Positions 1 to 7,414 of a DNA stretch of 13,134 nt are shown here, one piece after another; the first letter of the stretch is position 1; each line of letters opens with the position of its first letter. A program made the position numbers and the translations under genes. Source of the stretch: an uncultured Clostridia bacterium (GTDB lineage Bacteria > Bacillota > Clostridia > Oscillospirales > Oscillospiraceae). The notes beneath the pieces were generated by a model. That model searched no databases and was not told where the DNA came from. It was given only the letters and a program-made list of their open reading frames with translations. The DNA is taken from NCBI GenBank assembly GCA_946539175.1, contig CAMNHH010000054.1, positions 1-13,134 on the forward strand, read 5' to 3'.

Positions 1-145
1 GCTGCGCCTCGGGCTTTGCCGGATCAATCGGAGCGTTTGTCACAGGAATATTTGAATGATTCGCCGCAAAATCATAATCCGCTGCCTTTGACGCTGCTGC
101 CCGCGGTCCCTGTTTTTCAGGATCCGCAGCTGCCCAAATCCGCAT
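1..145 (-). CDS. Possible N-terminal part of an unknown protein, cut by the window edge
   Basis: From an ATG at 145 reading leftwards, a frame stays open for 48 codons to the window edge. It starts MRIWAAADPEKQ and is rich in Ala, Pro, Asp and Asn, so it looks disordered or linker-like; I recognise no domain. A GGAG lies 10 nt before the ATG, a rather long spacing. An in-frame TGA shortly upstream limits how far the start could move. It lies downstream of the glycogen operon on the same strand but beyond the probable terminator, so it would need its own promoter, and I see no convincing one. The codons are less GC-rich at the third position than in neighbouring genes, which weakens the case. 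A competing plus-strand frame is open over 1-201. I cannot assign a function. Confidence 0.27.
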   Translation of the reverse strand, partial: MRIWAAADPEKQGPRAAASKAADYDFAANHSNIPVTNAPIDPAKPEAQ

Positions 146-440
146 CCGATGATTGCTCCATACTGAGTAAACTCAATTCAAATGCGTTCAAAAGCATCTG
201 ACAGCGCCGCAGGCGCGTTGGCCTTTCGCATGAGAGCCTTGCAGAGGACCGACGCAGGACCCTCAAGGCATCGGACGGCCGGGACTTCCGAAGGGCGGGG
301 AATGGGATTGCCCGATCAAAATAAGAAACCCAAACACAATACGTCCGAGACAGAAACAGTGCGGTCCCCCAAAGGGGACTGCACTGTTTCCGCAAGAAAA
401 GACTTTTTCCGCGTCGTATGCCATTGGGTGCGGTTTTGCA
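146..440. other. Gene-free stretch downstream of glgA
   Basis: About 295 bases between the glgA stop and the possible gene at the left edge. Short frames exist on both strands, but they are rich in Arg, Ser and Cys, lack convincing ribosome binding sites and resemble no family. The identifiable contents are the hairpin at 354-389, a weaker A/T-rich hairpin at about 391-413, and a small palindrome, TGAGTAAACTCA, at 164-175 just upstream of the possible left-edge gene. I see no tRNA, riboswitch or insertion-sequence end. Confidence 0.6.
354..389 (-). terminator. Hairpin terminator of the glycogen operon
   Basis: Inverted repeat about 52 nt beyond the glgA stop. Arms AAACAGTGC / GCACTGTTT and GTCCCC / GGGGAC flank a four-base loop, and only the G363/T380 position is unpaired on the minus strand (it can form G·U on the plus strand). 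Read leftwards, the stem runs into GTTTCTGTCT, a modest U-tract. The position right after the last gene supports a role as the operon's intrinsic terminator. The weak U-tract is the main reason for doubt. Confidence 0.7.
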
Positions 441-1865
441 TCAGGCCAGGGAGCAGTACAGCTCCATGTACTTCTGGGCGGGCAGCTGCCAGGAGAAGTC
501 CGCCTCCATGTCGGCCTTGACCAGGGCCTTCCAGCCTTCGGGGTTGTGGAAATAATCCCCCAGAGCCCGGTCAATGGCACCCAGGAAATCGTCGCCGTTG
601 TAGCTCTGGAAGGTGTAGCCCCGGCCCTCGCCGGTCTCCGGGTTGTAGGGCGGGACCGTGTCCTTCAGACCGCCGGTGGCGTTCACCACGGGCACGGTGC
701 CGTAGTGCATGGCGATCAGCTGGCTCAGACCGCAGGGCTCGGACTTGGAGGGCATCAGATAGATGTCCGCACCGCTGTAGACCCGGGAGGCCAGAGCCGA
801 GTCGAAGCGCAGATTCATGGAGAAGCGCTCCGGGTATTCGCTGGCCACCGCCTGCAGGGCGTGCTCGTACCTGGCCTCGCCGGTGCCCACGATCACCAGC
901 TGCAGATCCCGCTCCAGCAGCCGCCGGAGGATGTAGCAGAGGATGTCGATGCCCTTGTGGGAGGCCAGGCGGGTCACCATGGCCAGGATGGGGGCGTCGC
1001 TTTCGGGCAGCCCCAGCTCCTTCTGCAGGGCCCGCTTGCAGGCCAGCTTCCCGGCGGGATCGTCGGCACTGTAGTTCCGGGCCAGCGCCTTGTCGGAGCT
1101 GGGATCATAGATGCCCACATCGATGCCGTTGGTGATGCCGGTGAGCCGCTCCCCCCGGGAGGCGAGGATGCCGGAAAGCCCGTGGGCGTAGTAGGGATAG
1201 CGCAGCTCGTCGGCGTAGGTCTCCGAGACGGTGGTGACCGCGTCGGCCTTGACGATGGCGGCCTTCATGAAGTTGATGCAGCCGTCATAGCTGCAAAGGC
1301 CCCGCCACAGGTCATCCAGCCCCAGCACCTCGTTGAAGAACTCGGGACCGGCCTTGCCCTGGTATTCCACGTTGTGAATGGTGAAAACCGTGCGGGCCTC
1401 CGGCAGGCGGTCCCGGAACTCGGCTTCCAGATAGATGGGCACCAAGGCGCTCTGCCAGTCGTGGCAGTGGAGGATCTCCGGCCGCAGACCGATGCGGCAG
1501 ATGCTGGCCAGCACCGCCTTGGCAAAATAGGCAAAGCGCTCGCCGTCGTCATAGAAGCCGTAGATCCCGTCCCGGCAGAAGTAGAACTCGTTGTCGATGA
1601 AGTAGACGATGGGGCCGCCGGTTTTGTCGGTGCAGCGGAAGAGCCCCACGTACTGCTGCCGCCAGGTCAGGTTCACGGTGAAGGAGGTCACCAGCTCCGC
1701 CGTGACCTTGGGGTCGTACTTGATCTTTTTGTAGTAGGGGAGGAAGATGAGAATTTCATTGCCGGGGATCCGGGCGAGCTCAGCGGGCAGGGCCTGGAGC
1801 ACGTCCCCGAGGCCGCCCGTCTTGATGAAGGGGGCGGCCTCGGAGCTGATCATGGCAATCCTCAT
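441..1865 (-). CDS. glgA: Glycogen synthase (ADP-glucose), GT5 family
   Basis: 474 residues, the usual length for bacterial GlgA. It transfers glucose from ADP-glucose to the non-reducing end of a growing alpha-1,4-glucan in the cytoplasm. It has the GT-B fold's two halves: an N-terminal domain with the KTGGLGD signature (15-21) and the HCHDW segment (133-137), and a C-terminal nucleotide-sugar domain with NGID (246-249), R299 and K304 in the TRLASHKG stretch, the SEPCGLSQ motif (E376) and ATGGL (396-400). R299, K304 and E376 match the catalytic Arg, Lys and Glu known from the family. The ATG overlaps the glgD stop as ATGA, with only a weak GGGGTG upstream, so translation is probably coupled to glgD. 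It is the last gene of the operon, followed by a hairpin. All key residues are present. Confidence 0.97.
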   Translation of the reverse strand: MRIAMISSEAAPFIKTGGLGDVLQALPAELARIPGNEILIFLPYYKKIKYDPKVTAELVTSFTVNLTWRQQYVGLFRCTDKTGGPIVYFIDNEFYFCRDGIYGFYDDGERFAYFAKAVLASICRIGLRPEILHCHDWQSALVPIYLEAEFRDRLPEARTVFTIHNVEYQGKAGPEFFNEVLGLDDLWRGLCSYDGCINFMKAAIVKADAVTTVSETYADELRYPYYAHGLSGILASRGERLTGITNGIDVGIYDPSSDKALARNYSADDPAGKLACKRALQKELGLPESDAPILAMVTRLASHKGIDILCYILRRLLERDLQLVIVGTGEARYEHALQAVASEYPERFSMNLRFDSALASRVYSGADIYLMPSKSEPCGLSQLIAMHYGTVPVVNATGGLKDTVPPYNPETGEGRGYTFQSYNGDDFLGAIDRALGDYFHNPEGWKALVKADMEADFSWQLPAQKYMELYCSLA

Positions 1866-2983
1866 ACCACGTCACCCCGGTTGAGGATCACGGGATGCTC
1901 CACGGTGCCGATGAGCTTGACGCCGGCATTGATTTTTACGTCCTTGTCCAGGATGCAGTATTCCAGCTGGGCGCCGATGCCGATCTCGGTGTTGGCCATG
2001 ACCACGCAGTTCTTGACGCTGGCGCCGGTGGAGAGCTTGACGCCCCGGAACAGCACGGAATTGGAGGCGGCGCCCAGCAGCACGCAGCCGTCGGCCACGA
2101 TGCAGTCGTCGATCTCGGAGTTTTCACCGTAGTAGCAGGGCACCTGATCCCGGACCTTGGTGTAGATGGTCAGGCCGTCCCGGAACAGGCTGTGGCGCAC
2201 GTTCTTGTCGATGAGAGCCAGGTTGTTGCGGAAATACTCCTCGGTGGACTCGTTGAACAGCGCCACGTTGTGGAACTCGTAGGCGTTCACGGACAGCAGG
2301 CCATCGGCCCAATCCTGCAGGATGAACTCCCGCTCGAAGCGGTAGCGGTTGTGGGCCACGCACGCGGCGGCGGCCTTCAGCAGCAGGTCCTTGCGCATGA
2401 TGAACATACCCATGGAGGCCAGATAGTCCTCGGGAGCGGCGTAGTCCACGGCCATGTCGGCGATCTCGCCCGCCTCGTCCAGACGGACGGCCAGATCCAG
2501 CTGCTTATTGCCGTTGGCGATGCCGGCCTTGACCACCACGGTCACGTCCTTGCCGGAGGCGATGTGGGCGTCCATGACCTCCTTCAGGTTGATGGCGCAG
2601 ATGACGGCGGCGTCGGCCAGGATGATGTACTCCTCCTTGCCCCCCTCCAGATAGGCGCTGCTGGCGGCGGCAATGGCCTCCAGCTTGCCCCGGAAGGTGT
2701 TGCTGACGCCCATGGAGTAGGGGGTGATGAACTCCAGCCCGTTCTGCTCCAGCTCCAGATCCCACTCCTCGCCGGAGCCGATGTGGTTCATCAGACTCTG
2801 GAAGTTGTACTGGGTGACGATGCCGATGTGGCGGATGCCGGCGTTGGACATGTTGGACAGGGTGAAGTCGATCTGGCGGTAACGGCCGCCGTAGGGAAGA
2901 GAGGCCTGGGTGCGCTTGTTGGTGAGCTGGCCCAGGGAGCTGTCATAGATGTTGGCGAAAACAAGACCCATTACGTTTTTCAT
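1862..2983 (-). CDS. glgD: GlgD, non-catalytic-type ADP-glucose pyrophosphorylase subunit
   Basis: 373 residues, homologous along its length to GlgC (LPYGGRYRQIDFTLSN at 29-44, then a left-handed beta-helix C-terminus from about 270). The glycine-rich nucleotide loop of GlgC is absent: the N-terminus reads MGLVFANIYDSS. The segment matching the GlgC catalytic Asp reads ILADAAVICAINL (121-133), with different acidic residues. In Firmicutes, GlgD is known to pair with GlgC and raise its activity, and I infer the same here. An ideal AGGAGG lies 9 nt before the ATG. It starts 18 nt after glgC and overlaps glgA by 4 nt, so the two subunits are co-expressed. Confidence in the family is high; loss of catalysis is inferred from the motifs. 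Confidence 0.95.
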   Translation of the reverse strand: MKNVMGLVFANIYDSSLGQLTNKRTQASLPYGGRYRQIDFTLSNMSNAGIRHIGIVTQYNFQSLMNHIGSGEEWDLELEQNGLEFITPYSMGVSNTFRGKLEAIAAASSAYLEGGKEEYIILADAAVICAINLKEVMDAHIASGKDVTVVVKAGIANGNKQLDLAVRLDEAGEIADMAVDYAAPEDYLASMGMFIMRKDLLLKAAAACVAHNRYRFEREFILQDWADGLLSVNAYEFHNVALFNESTEEYFRNNLALIDKNVRHSLFRDGLTIYTKVRDQVPCYYGENSEIDDCIVADGCVLLGAASNSVLFRGVKLSTGASVKNCVVMANTEIGIGAQLEYCILDKDVKINAGVKLIGTVEHPVILNRGDVV

Positions 2984-3001
2984 TGTTCGTTACCTCCTGC
3001 C

Positions 3002-4189
3002 TCAAATGACGTCGCCGGGCTTGACGACCTGATTGACCTCGATCACGTGGTCCTTGCCCACCACAGAGATCTGGCGCTTCTCGCCCTGCCGGAAGCTGCC
3101 GCCGATGACGGCGCCGGTGCGGACGACGCAGCCCTCGCCAATGATGGCGTTGCGGATGATGACGCCGTCCTCAATGACGGTATTGGGCATGATGACCGAA
3201 TCCTCGATCATGGCGCCCTTGCCCACCTTGCAGCCGGTGGAGACCACGCTGTGGCGGATGTCGCCGTAGATCTCGCAGCCCTCGGCGATCAGGCAGTTAA
3301 CGTTCTTGGAGCCGGTGTCGATGTAGGAGGCGGGCAGCGCGTAGTTCCGGGCGAAGATGGGGGCGGAGCCGTCGCCGTAGAGGTTGAACTCGGGATCGGT
3401 GCCCAGCAGCTCCATGTTGGCCTCCCACAGGGAGGAGATGGTGCCCACGTCCTTCCAGTAGCCCTCGAAGTCATAGGCAAAGAGCTTGTGGCCGGCGTTC
3501 AGAATGGCGGGGATCACGTTCTTGCCGAAGTCGTTCTCGGATTCGGGATTCTCCTCGTCCTCGGTGAGGAACTTCTTGAGGATGCTCCACTTGAAGACGT
3601 AGATGCCCATGGAGGCGTTGTTGGACTTGGGCTGCTTGGGCTTTTCCTCGAACTCGTAGATGGAGCCGTCGGGGTTGGTGTTCATGATGCCGAAGCGGGA
3701 GGCCTCCTCCATGGGGACCTTCCGGACGGCGATGGTCACGTCGGAGTCGTGCTCCTCGTGGTACTTGATCATCTTGGCGTAGTCCATGCGGTAGATATGG
3801 TCGCCGGAGAGGATCAGCACGTTGTCCGGGTCATAGCGCTCGATGAATTTGATATTCTGGTAGATGGCGTTGGCAGTGCCCTTGTACCACTCGGACTTCT
3901 TGGAACCGGCGTAGGGGGGCAGCACCTGTACGCCGCCGTGGGAACGGTTCAGACCCCAGGGCTGACCGTTGCCGATGTACTCGTTGAGCTCCAGAGGCTG
4001 GTACTGGGTCAGGATGCCCACGGTATCGATGCCGGAGTTGACGCAGTTGGAGAGGGGGAAGTCGATGATGCGGTACTTCCCACCGAAGGGGACGGCGGGC
4101 TTGGCGGTGTTTTCCGTCAAGACGTAGAGGCGGGTGCCCTGGCCGCCGGCCAGAAGCATGGCAACGCAGCGCTTTTTCTGGAAGTTCAT
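3002..4189 (-). CDS. glgC: Glucose-1-phosphate adenylyltransferase, catalytic subunit
   Basis: 395 residues. It makes ADP-glucose and pyrophosphate from ATP and glucose-1-phosphate, the committed step of bacterial glycogen synthesis. The N-terminal nucleotidyltransferase domain has GGQGTRL (15-21), KPAVPFGGKYRIIDFPLSN (30-48), WYKGTANA (101-108), the catalytic Asp in SGDHIYRMDY (D130, equivalent to E. coli D142) and EEKP with K183 (equivalent to K195, which binds glucose-1-phosphate). The C-terminus (about 280-395) shows the hexapeptide-like repeats of a left-handed beta-helix, where oligomer and allosteric contacts lie in this family. AAGGAG lies 11 nt before the ATG. It sits 21 nt after glgB and 18 nt before glgD. 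Allosteric effectors cannot be read from the sequence. Confidence 0.97.
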   Translation of the reverse strand: MNFQKKRCVAMLLAGGQGTRLYVLTENTAKPAVPFGGKYRIIDFPLSNCVNSGIDTVGILTQYQPLELNEYIGNGQPWGLNRSHGGVQVLPPYAGSKKSEWYKGTANAIYQNIKFIERYDPDNVLILSGDHIYRMDYAKMIKYHEEHDSDVTIAVRKVPMEEASRFGIMNTNPDGSIYEFEEKPKQPKSNNASMGIYVFKWSILKKFLTEDEENPESENDFGKNVIPAILNAGHKLFAYDFEGYWKDVGTISSLWEANMELLGTDPEFNLYGDGSAPIFARNYALPASYIDTGSKNVNCLIAEGCEIYGDIRHSVVSTGCKVGKGAMIEDSVIMPNTVIEDGVIIRNAIIGEGCVVRTGAVIGGSFRQGEKRQISVVGKDHVIEVNQVVKPGDVI

Positions 4190-4210
4190 GGTGTTCGGGT
4201 CTCCTTTACA

Positions 4211-6118
4211 TTATTGTTTATTTGGTTTTTTTTCGTTCCTGGTTTTTCTTCCCTTGGGCTTGTAGAACAGCACGGACAGGGGAGGCAGGGTGAATTCCGC
4301 GGAATAGGCCAGCTCCCCCCAGGGGCTTTCCTCCGCGACAATCTCGGGCAGCTGGGTATCCCAGCCGCCGTACTGCTTCGCATCGGAGTTCAGCACCAGC
4401 TCGTAGGCCCCGGCTCTGGGCAGACCCAGGCGGTAGTGCTCCCGCTTCACCGGGCAGAAGTTGCAGATGCCGATGATCTCCCGGCCCTTGTCGTCGATGC
4501 GGCGGAAGGCGATGACGGAGTTGTCCCGGTCGTCGCAGGAGATCCAGCGGAAGCCGTCCCAGCTCTGATCGTTCTGCCAGAAGGCGGGGGTGTTCAGATA
4601 CAGGTGGTTCAGATCCTTCACGAAGGTCTGCATCTGCCGGTGGCTCTCATAGTCCAGCAGCAGCCAGTCCAGCCCCTGGTTTTCGTTCCACTCGATGAAC
4701 TGGGCGAACTCGTTGCCCATGAAGTTCAGCTTCTTGCCGGGATGGCCCATCTGCCAGCCGAAGAAGGTCCGCAGATTGGCGAACTTGTCCACGTAGTAGC
4801 CGGGCATCTTCTGGATCAGAGAACACTTGCCGTGGACCACCTCGTCGTGGCTCAGAGGCAGAATGTAATTCTCCGAGAAGGCGTAGGTCATGGAGAAGGT
4901 CAGGTTGTCGTGGGAATACTTGCGGTAGATGGGGTCCTGGGACATGTAGCGCAGATTGTCGTTCATCCAGCCCATGTTCCACTTGAACAGGAAGCCCAGA
5001 CCGCCGTCGGAGGTGGGACGGGTGATCAGCGGGAAGGCGGTGGATTCCTCCGCCACCATGATGGGCTGCTTCCGCACGGAGAAGGCCGCCTCGTTCAGCT
5101 TCCGCAGGAAGGCGATGGCCTCCAGATTCTCCCGGCCGCCGAACTTGTTGGGCCGGTAGTTGGGCCGGTTGTAGTCCAGATACAGCATGGAGGCCACGGC
5201 GTCCACCCGGATGCCGTCGATGTGATACTGCTCCAGCCAGAAGATGGCGCTGGAGATCAGGAAGGAGCTGACCTCGGGCTTGCCGTAGTCGTAGATCCGG
5301 GTGGTCCAGTCCGGGTGCTCGTTCATCATGGGGTCGGACAGCTCGTAGCAGCAGGAGCCGTCGAACTCATACAGACCGTTCACGTCCTTGGGGAAGTGGG
5401 CGGGGACCCAGTCCAGAATCACGCCGATGCCCGCCTGGTGCAGCTTGTCGATGAGCTCCATCAGCAGATAGGGCTCGCCGTAGCGGGAGGTGGGGGCGAA
5501 GTAGCCCGTCACCTGGTAACCCCAGGAGGGGTCGTAGGGATATTCGGTAATGGGCATCAGCTCCACGTGGGTATAGCCCATTTCCTTCAGATAGGGGATC
5601 AGCTGATCCGCCAGCTCGGAATAGCCGTAGGGGACGTTGCCCTCCTTCCGGCGCCAGGAGCCGAAGTGCATTTCGTAGATGTTCAGAGGCCGCTTGAGGA
5701 TGTTCTGCCGGTTCTGGTTGGCCCGCCAGAGGCCGTCGTGCCACTTGTGTCGGGTCAGATCACAGATGATGGAGCAGGTGTCCGGGCGGTAAGCGGTGCG
5801 GAAGCCGTAGGGGTCGGTCTTGTCCACCTCCCGACCGTCGGCGCCCACAACAAAGTACTTGTAGCTGCAGCCCACCCGCGCCCACTTGGACCAGACCTCC
5901 CAGATGCCGTGGGAGATCTTGGTCATGGGCAGGTCGCCCTTGTTCCAGAAATTGAAATCGCCGATGACGCTGACGTAGCGGGCGTTGGGCGCCCAGACCC
6001 GGAAGACCCATCCTTCTATGCCCTCCCTGGTTTCGGGGTGACAGCCCAGCAGCTCGTAGGCCCGGATATTGTCGCCCCGGTGGAAGGATTCCACCATCAG
6101 CCTTACATTCTCGTCCAT
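4211..6118 (-). CDS. glgB: 1,4-alpha-glucan branching enzyme, GH13
   Basis: 635 residues from the chosen ATG at 6118. It cuts alpha-1,4 chains and rejoins them as alpha-1,6 branches. Domains: an N-terminal CBM48 beta-sandwich (about 30-110), a GH13 barrel and a C-terminal beta domain (about 525-625). The four GH13 regions are visible: DWVPAHF (236-242), GIRVDAVASM with nucleophile D306, VAEES with acid/base E357 or E358, and SHDE (423-426) with D425. It lacks the extra N-terminal domain of the longer E. coli enzyme. The frame extends 25 codons further upstream, but that part reads across the leader and promoter, whereas 6118 has GGAGG seven bases before it. The tail is Lys-rich (GRKTRNEKKPNKQ). 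It is the first gene of the glg operon. Confidence 0.96.
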   Translation of the reverse strand: MDENVRLMVESFHRGDNIRAYELLGCHPETREGIEGWVFRVWAPNARYVSVIGDFNFWNKGDLPMTKISHGIWEVWSKWARVGCSYKYFVVGADGREVDKTDPYGFRTAYRPDTCSIICDLTRHKWHDGLWRANQNRQNILKRPLNIYEMHFGSWRRKEGNVPYGYSELADQLIPYLKEMGYTHVELMPITEYPYDPSWGYQVTGYFAPTSRYGEPYLLMELIDKLHQAGIGVILDWVPAHFPKDVNGLYEFDGSCCYELSDPMMNEHPDWTTRIYDYGKPEVSSFLISSAIFWLEQYHIDGIRVDAVASMLYLDYNRPNYRPNKFGGRENLEAIAFLRKLNEAAFSVRKQPIMVAEESTAFPLITRPTSDGGLGFLFKWNMGWMNDNLRYMSQDPIYRKYSHDNLTFSMTYAFSENYILPLSHDEVVHGKCSLIQKMPGYYVDKFANLRTFFGWQMGHPGKKLNFMGNEFAQFIEWNENQGLDWLLLDYESHRQMQTFVKDLNHLYLNTPAFWQNDQSWDGFRWISCDDRDNSVIAFRRIDDKGREIIGICNFCPVKREHYRLGLPRAGAYELVLNSDAKQYGGWDTQLPEIVAEESPWGELAYSAEFTLPPLSVLFYKPKGRKTRNEKKPNKQ

Positions 6119-6125
6119 GTTCGTT

Positions 6126-6150
6126 CCTCCCGATGTCCCGGCGGCGGGAG
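6126..6150 (-). promoter_or_regulatory. glgB ribosome binding site within two competing hairpins
   Basis: The Shine-Dalgarno GGAGG (6130-6126) fixes the glgB start at 6118. Just upstream on the same strand is CTCCCG (6150-6145). It can pair with CGGGAG (6132-6127), which would cover the Shine-Dalgarno with a 12-nt loop, or, through its inner bases, as TCCCG with CGGGA (6140-6136) across a four-base loop, which leaves the site free. The two pairings exclude each other. The bases are plain to see; any role in controlling translation is inference. Confidence 0.4.
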
Positions 6151-6197
6151 CCGTCCGGATATGATACGAATATAAGATTTTATAATATTCCATTTCT

Positions 6198-6225
6198 ATT
6201 ATACTGTTTTTTTTGAAGATTGCAA
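6198..6225 (-). promoter_or_regulatory. Promoter of the glycogen operon
   Basis: On the minus strand, TTGCAA (6225-6220), a 16-nt spacer containing a run of eight A, and a perfect TATAAT (6203-6198) form a sigma-A-type promoter. The expected transcript start is near 6190, giving a leader of about 70 nt before glgB. It is the only good promoter upstream of the four glg genes, whose gaps are 21 nt or less. Confidence 0.75.
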
Positions 6226-6274
6226 CGATTTCCTTTCGATTTTATGTACAAATCCGGGAGCTTTATTTTGTAAG

Positions 6275-6293
6275 AAATGACGAGTTCTCATTT
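6275..6293. promoter_or_regulatory. Operator-like palindrome in the divergent intergenic region
   Basis: AAATGA and TCATTT form inverted half-sites separated by seven bases, centred at 6284. The site ends five bases before the -35 of the peptidase promoter and lies about 50 nt upstream of the glg -35. Dyads of this size are typical sites for dimeric repressors. The run of T after it also makes it look a little like a terminator, but no gene ends here. No regulator is identified. Confidence 0.35.
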
Positions 6294-6297
6294 TTTG

Positions 6298-6326
6298 TTG
6301 TTATTTTCGGGACTTTATGATATAGT
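6298..6326 (+). promoter_or_regulatory. Promoter of the peptidase operon
   Basis: TTGTTA (6298-6303), a 17-nt spacer and TATAGT (6321-6326) preceded by TG one base upstream form an extended -10 promoter. The transcript would start near 6333, about 25 nt before the first gene, whose AAAGGAG lies at 6342-6348. Confidence 0.7.
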
Positions 6327-6357
6327 ATTTGTAATATACGTAAAGGAGACGATCACC

Positions 6358-7401
6358 ATGCAAGACCCGAAACGATATACCGATTACGCCGTGGAGCAGG
6401 CGGCGAAGCTCCTGTCCATCCCCAGCCCCACCGGCTATACCGCCGAGGCGGAGAACTGGCTTCTGAAGACCTTCCGGGACCTGGGCTATGAGCCCGTCCA
6501 CACCGTTAAGGGCGGCGTTCTGGTGGACCTGGGCGGCGCGGACCGGGAAAACGGCCTTCTGCTGGAGGCCCACTGCGACACCCTGGGGGCCATGGTGGCG
6601 GAGATCAAGGGCTCCGGCCGTCTGCGGCTGGTCCCCCTCGGGGGTCTGCCCGCGGTGATGGCCAACACCGAGACCTGTCGGGTGGTCACCAAGTTCGACG
6701 GGGCGTACGAGGGCACCATCCAGATCTGCAACGCCTCCACCCACGTCAACGGGGAACTCAGGACCCTGGTCCCCAGCTATGACAATATGGAGCTGGTTCT
6801 GGACGAACCGGTCTCCAACGCCGAGGAGGTAAAGGCCCTGGGCATCGGGGTGGGGGACGTGGTCTGCCTCAACCCCCGCACCACCGTCACGGAAAAGGGC
6901 TACATCAAGAGCCGTTTTCTGGACGATAAGCTCTCCGTCGGCATTCTGATTGCCCTGACGAAGTACCTGAAGGAGCAGGGCGTGACGCCAACCCGTCGGG
7001 TCTATCTGCACTTCACGGTTTATGAAGAGGTGGGCCACGGCGGCGCGGGCTCTGTGCCCGGCGGCGTGACGGAGGCCATCTCCGTGGATATGGGCTGCGT
7101 GGGCAGCGGCCTGCAGTGTACCGAGCGGCAGGTTTCCATCTGCGCCAAGGATTCCGGCGGCCCCTACAGCTATGAGGTGGTCCGCAAGCTGATCGCCGCC
7201 GCCAAGGCCCAGGGGGCGGACTACGCCGTAGACGTCTATCCCCACTACGGCTCCGACGTGGAGGCCACGCTGGGCGCCGGCTGGGACCTGCGCCACGGCC
7301 TCATCGGCCCGGGCGTCTATGCCTCCCACGGCTACGAGCGCAGCCACAAGGACGGGGTGGAGAATACCCTGAAGGTGCTTGTCGGGTATATCAACGAATA
7401 G
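6358..7401 (+). CDS. M42 family metallo-aminopeptidase
   Basis: 347 residues, the usual size for the M42 group (glutamyl-aminopeptidase/FrvX-like, cytoplasmic). These enzymes remove N-terminal residues from peptides with two metal ions and often form large tetrahedral complexes. The metal and catalytic residues are in place: H72 and D74 in AHCDTLG, D189/D190 in SRFLDDKLSVG, E223/E224 in YEEVGHGG, D244 in SVDMG and H324 in ASHGYERSH. A dimetal site with its general-base Glu can therefore be assigned. The frame opens at 6277, but the start at 6358 is preferred because AAAGGAG precedes it by 9 nt and the upstream part covers the promoter. It is followed 13 nt later by an S9 peptidase, which suggests a peptide-degrading unit. 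The exact side-chain preference cannot be told. Confidence 0.93.
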   Translation: MQDPKRYTDYAVEQAAKLLSIPSPTGYTAEAENWLLKTFRDLGYEPVHTVKGGVLVDLGGADRENGLLLEAHCDTLGAMVAEIKGSGRLRLVPLGGLPAVMANTETCRVVTKFDGAYEGTIQICNASTHVNGELRTLVPSYDNMELVLDEPVSNAEEVKALGIGVGDVVCLNPRTTVTEKGYIKSRFLDDKLSVGILIALTKYLKEQGVTPTRRVYLHFTVYEEVGHGGAGSVPGGVTEAISVDMGCVGSGLQCTERQVSICAKDSGGPYSYEVVRKLIAAAKAQGADYAVDVYPHYGSDVEATLGAGWDLRHGLIGPGVYASHGYERSHKDGVENTLKVLVGYINE

Positions 7402-7414
7402 GGGGAGAGAAGCG

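Noticed and set aside
164..175. Palindrome TGAGTAAACTCA as an operator
   Set aside because: Only five bases per arm, with no convincing promoter beside it; too short to call as a regulatory site.
546..2132. Plus-strand open frame of 528 codons opposite glgA
   Set aside because: Shadow of glgA with the same biased composition and no ribosome binding site of note.
1895..6175. A 4.3-kb plus-strand open frame (1426 codons) opposite glgD, glgC and glgB
   Set aside because: It is antisense to three certain genes. Its product is dominated by Val, Gly, Asp, His and Leu, as expected from complementing GC-rich codons. In-frame stops are missing because TTA, CTA and TCA codons are rare in the real genes. 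It has no recognisable domain.
6119..6193. An upstream start for glgB adding 25 residues
   Set aside because: The extra residues read through the leader and end inside the promoter -10 area. The ATG at 6118 has an ideal GGAGG and gives the family-typical N-terminus.
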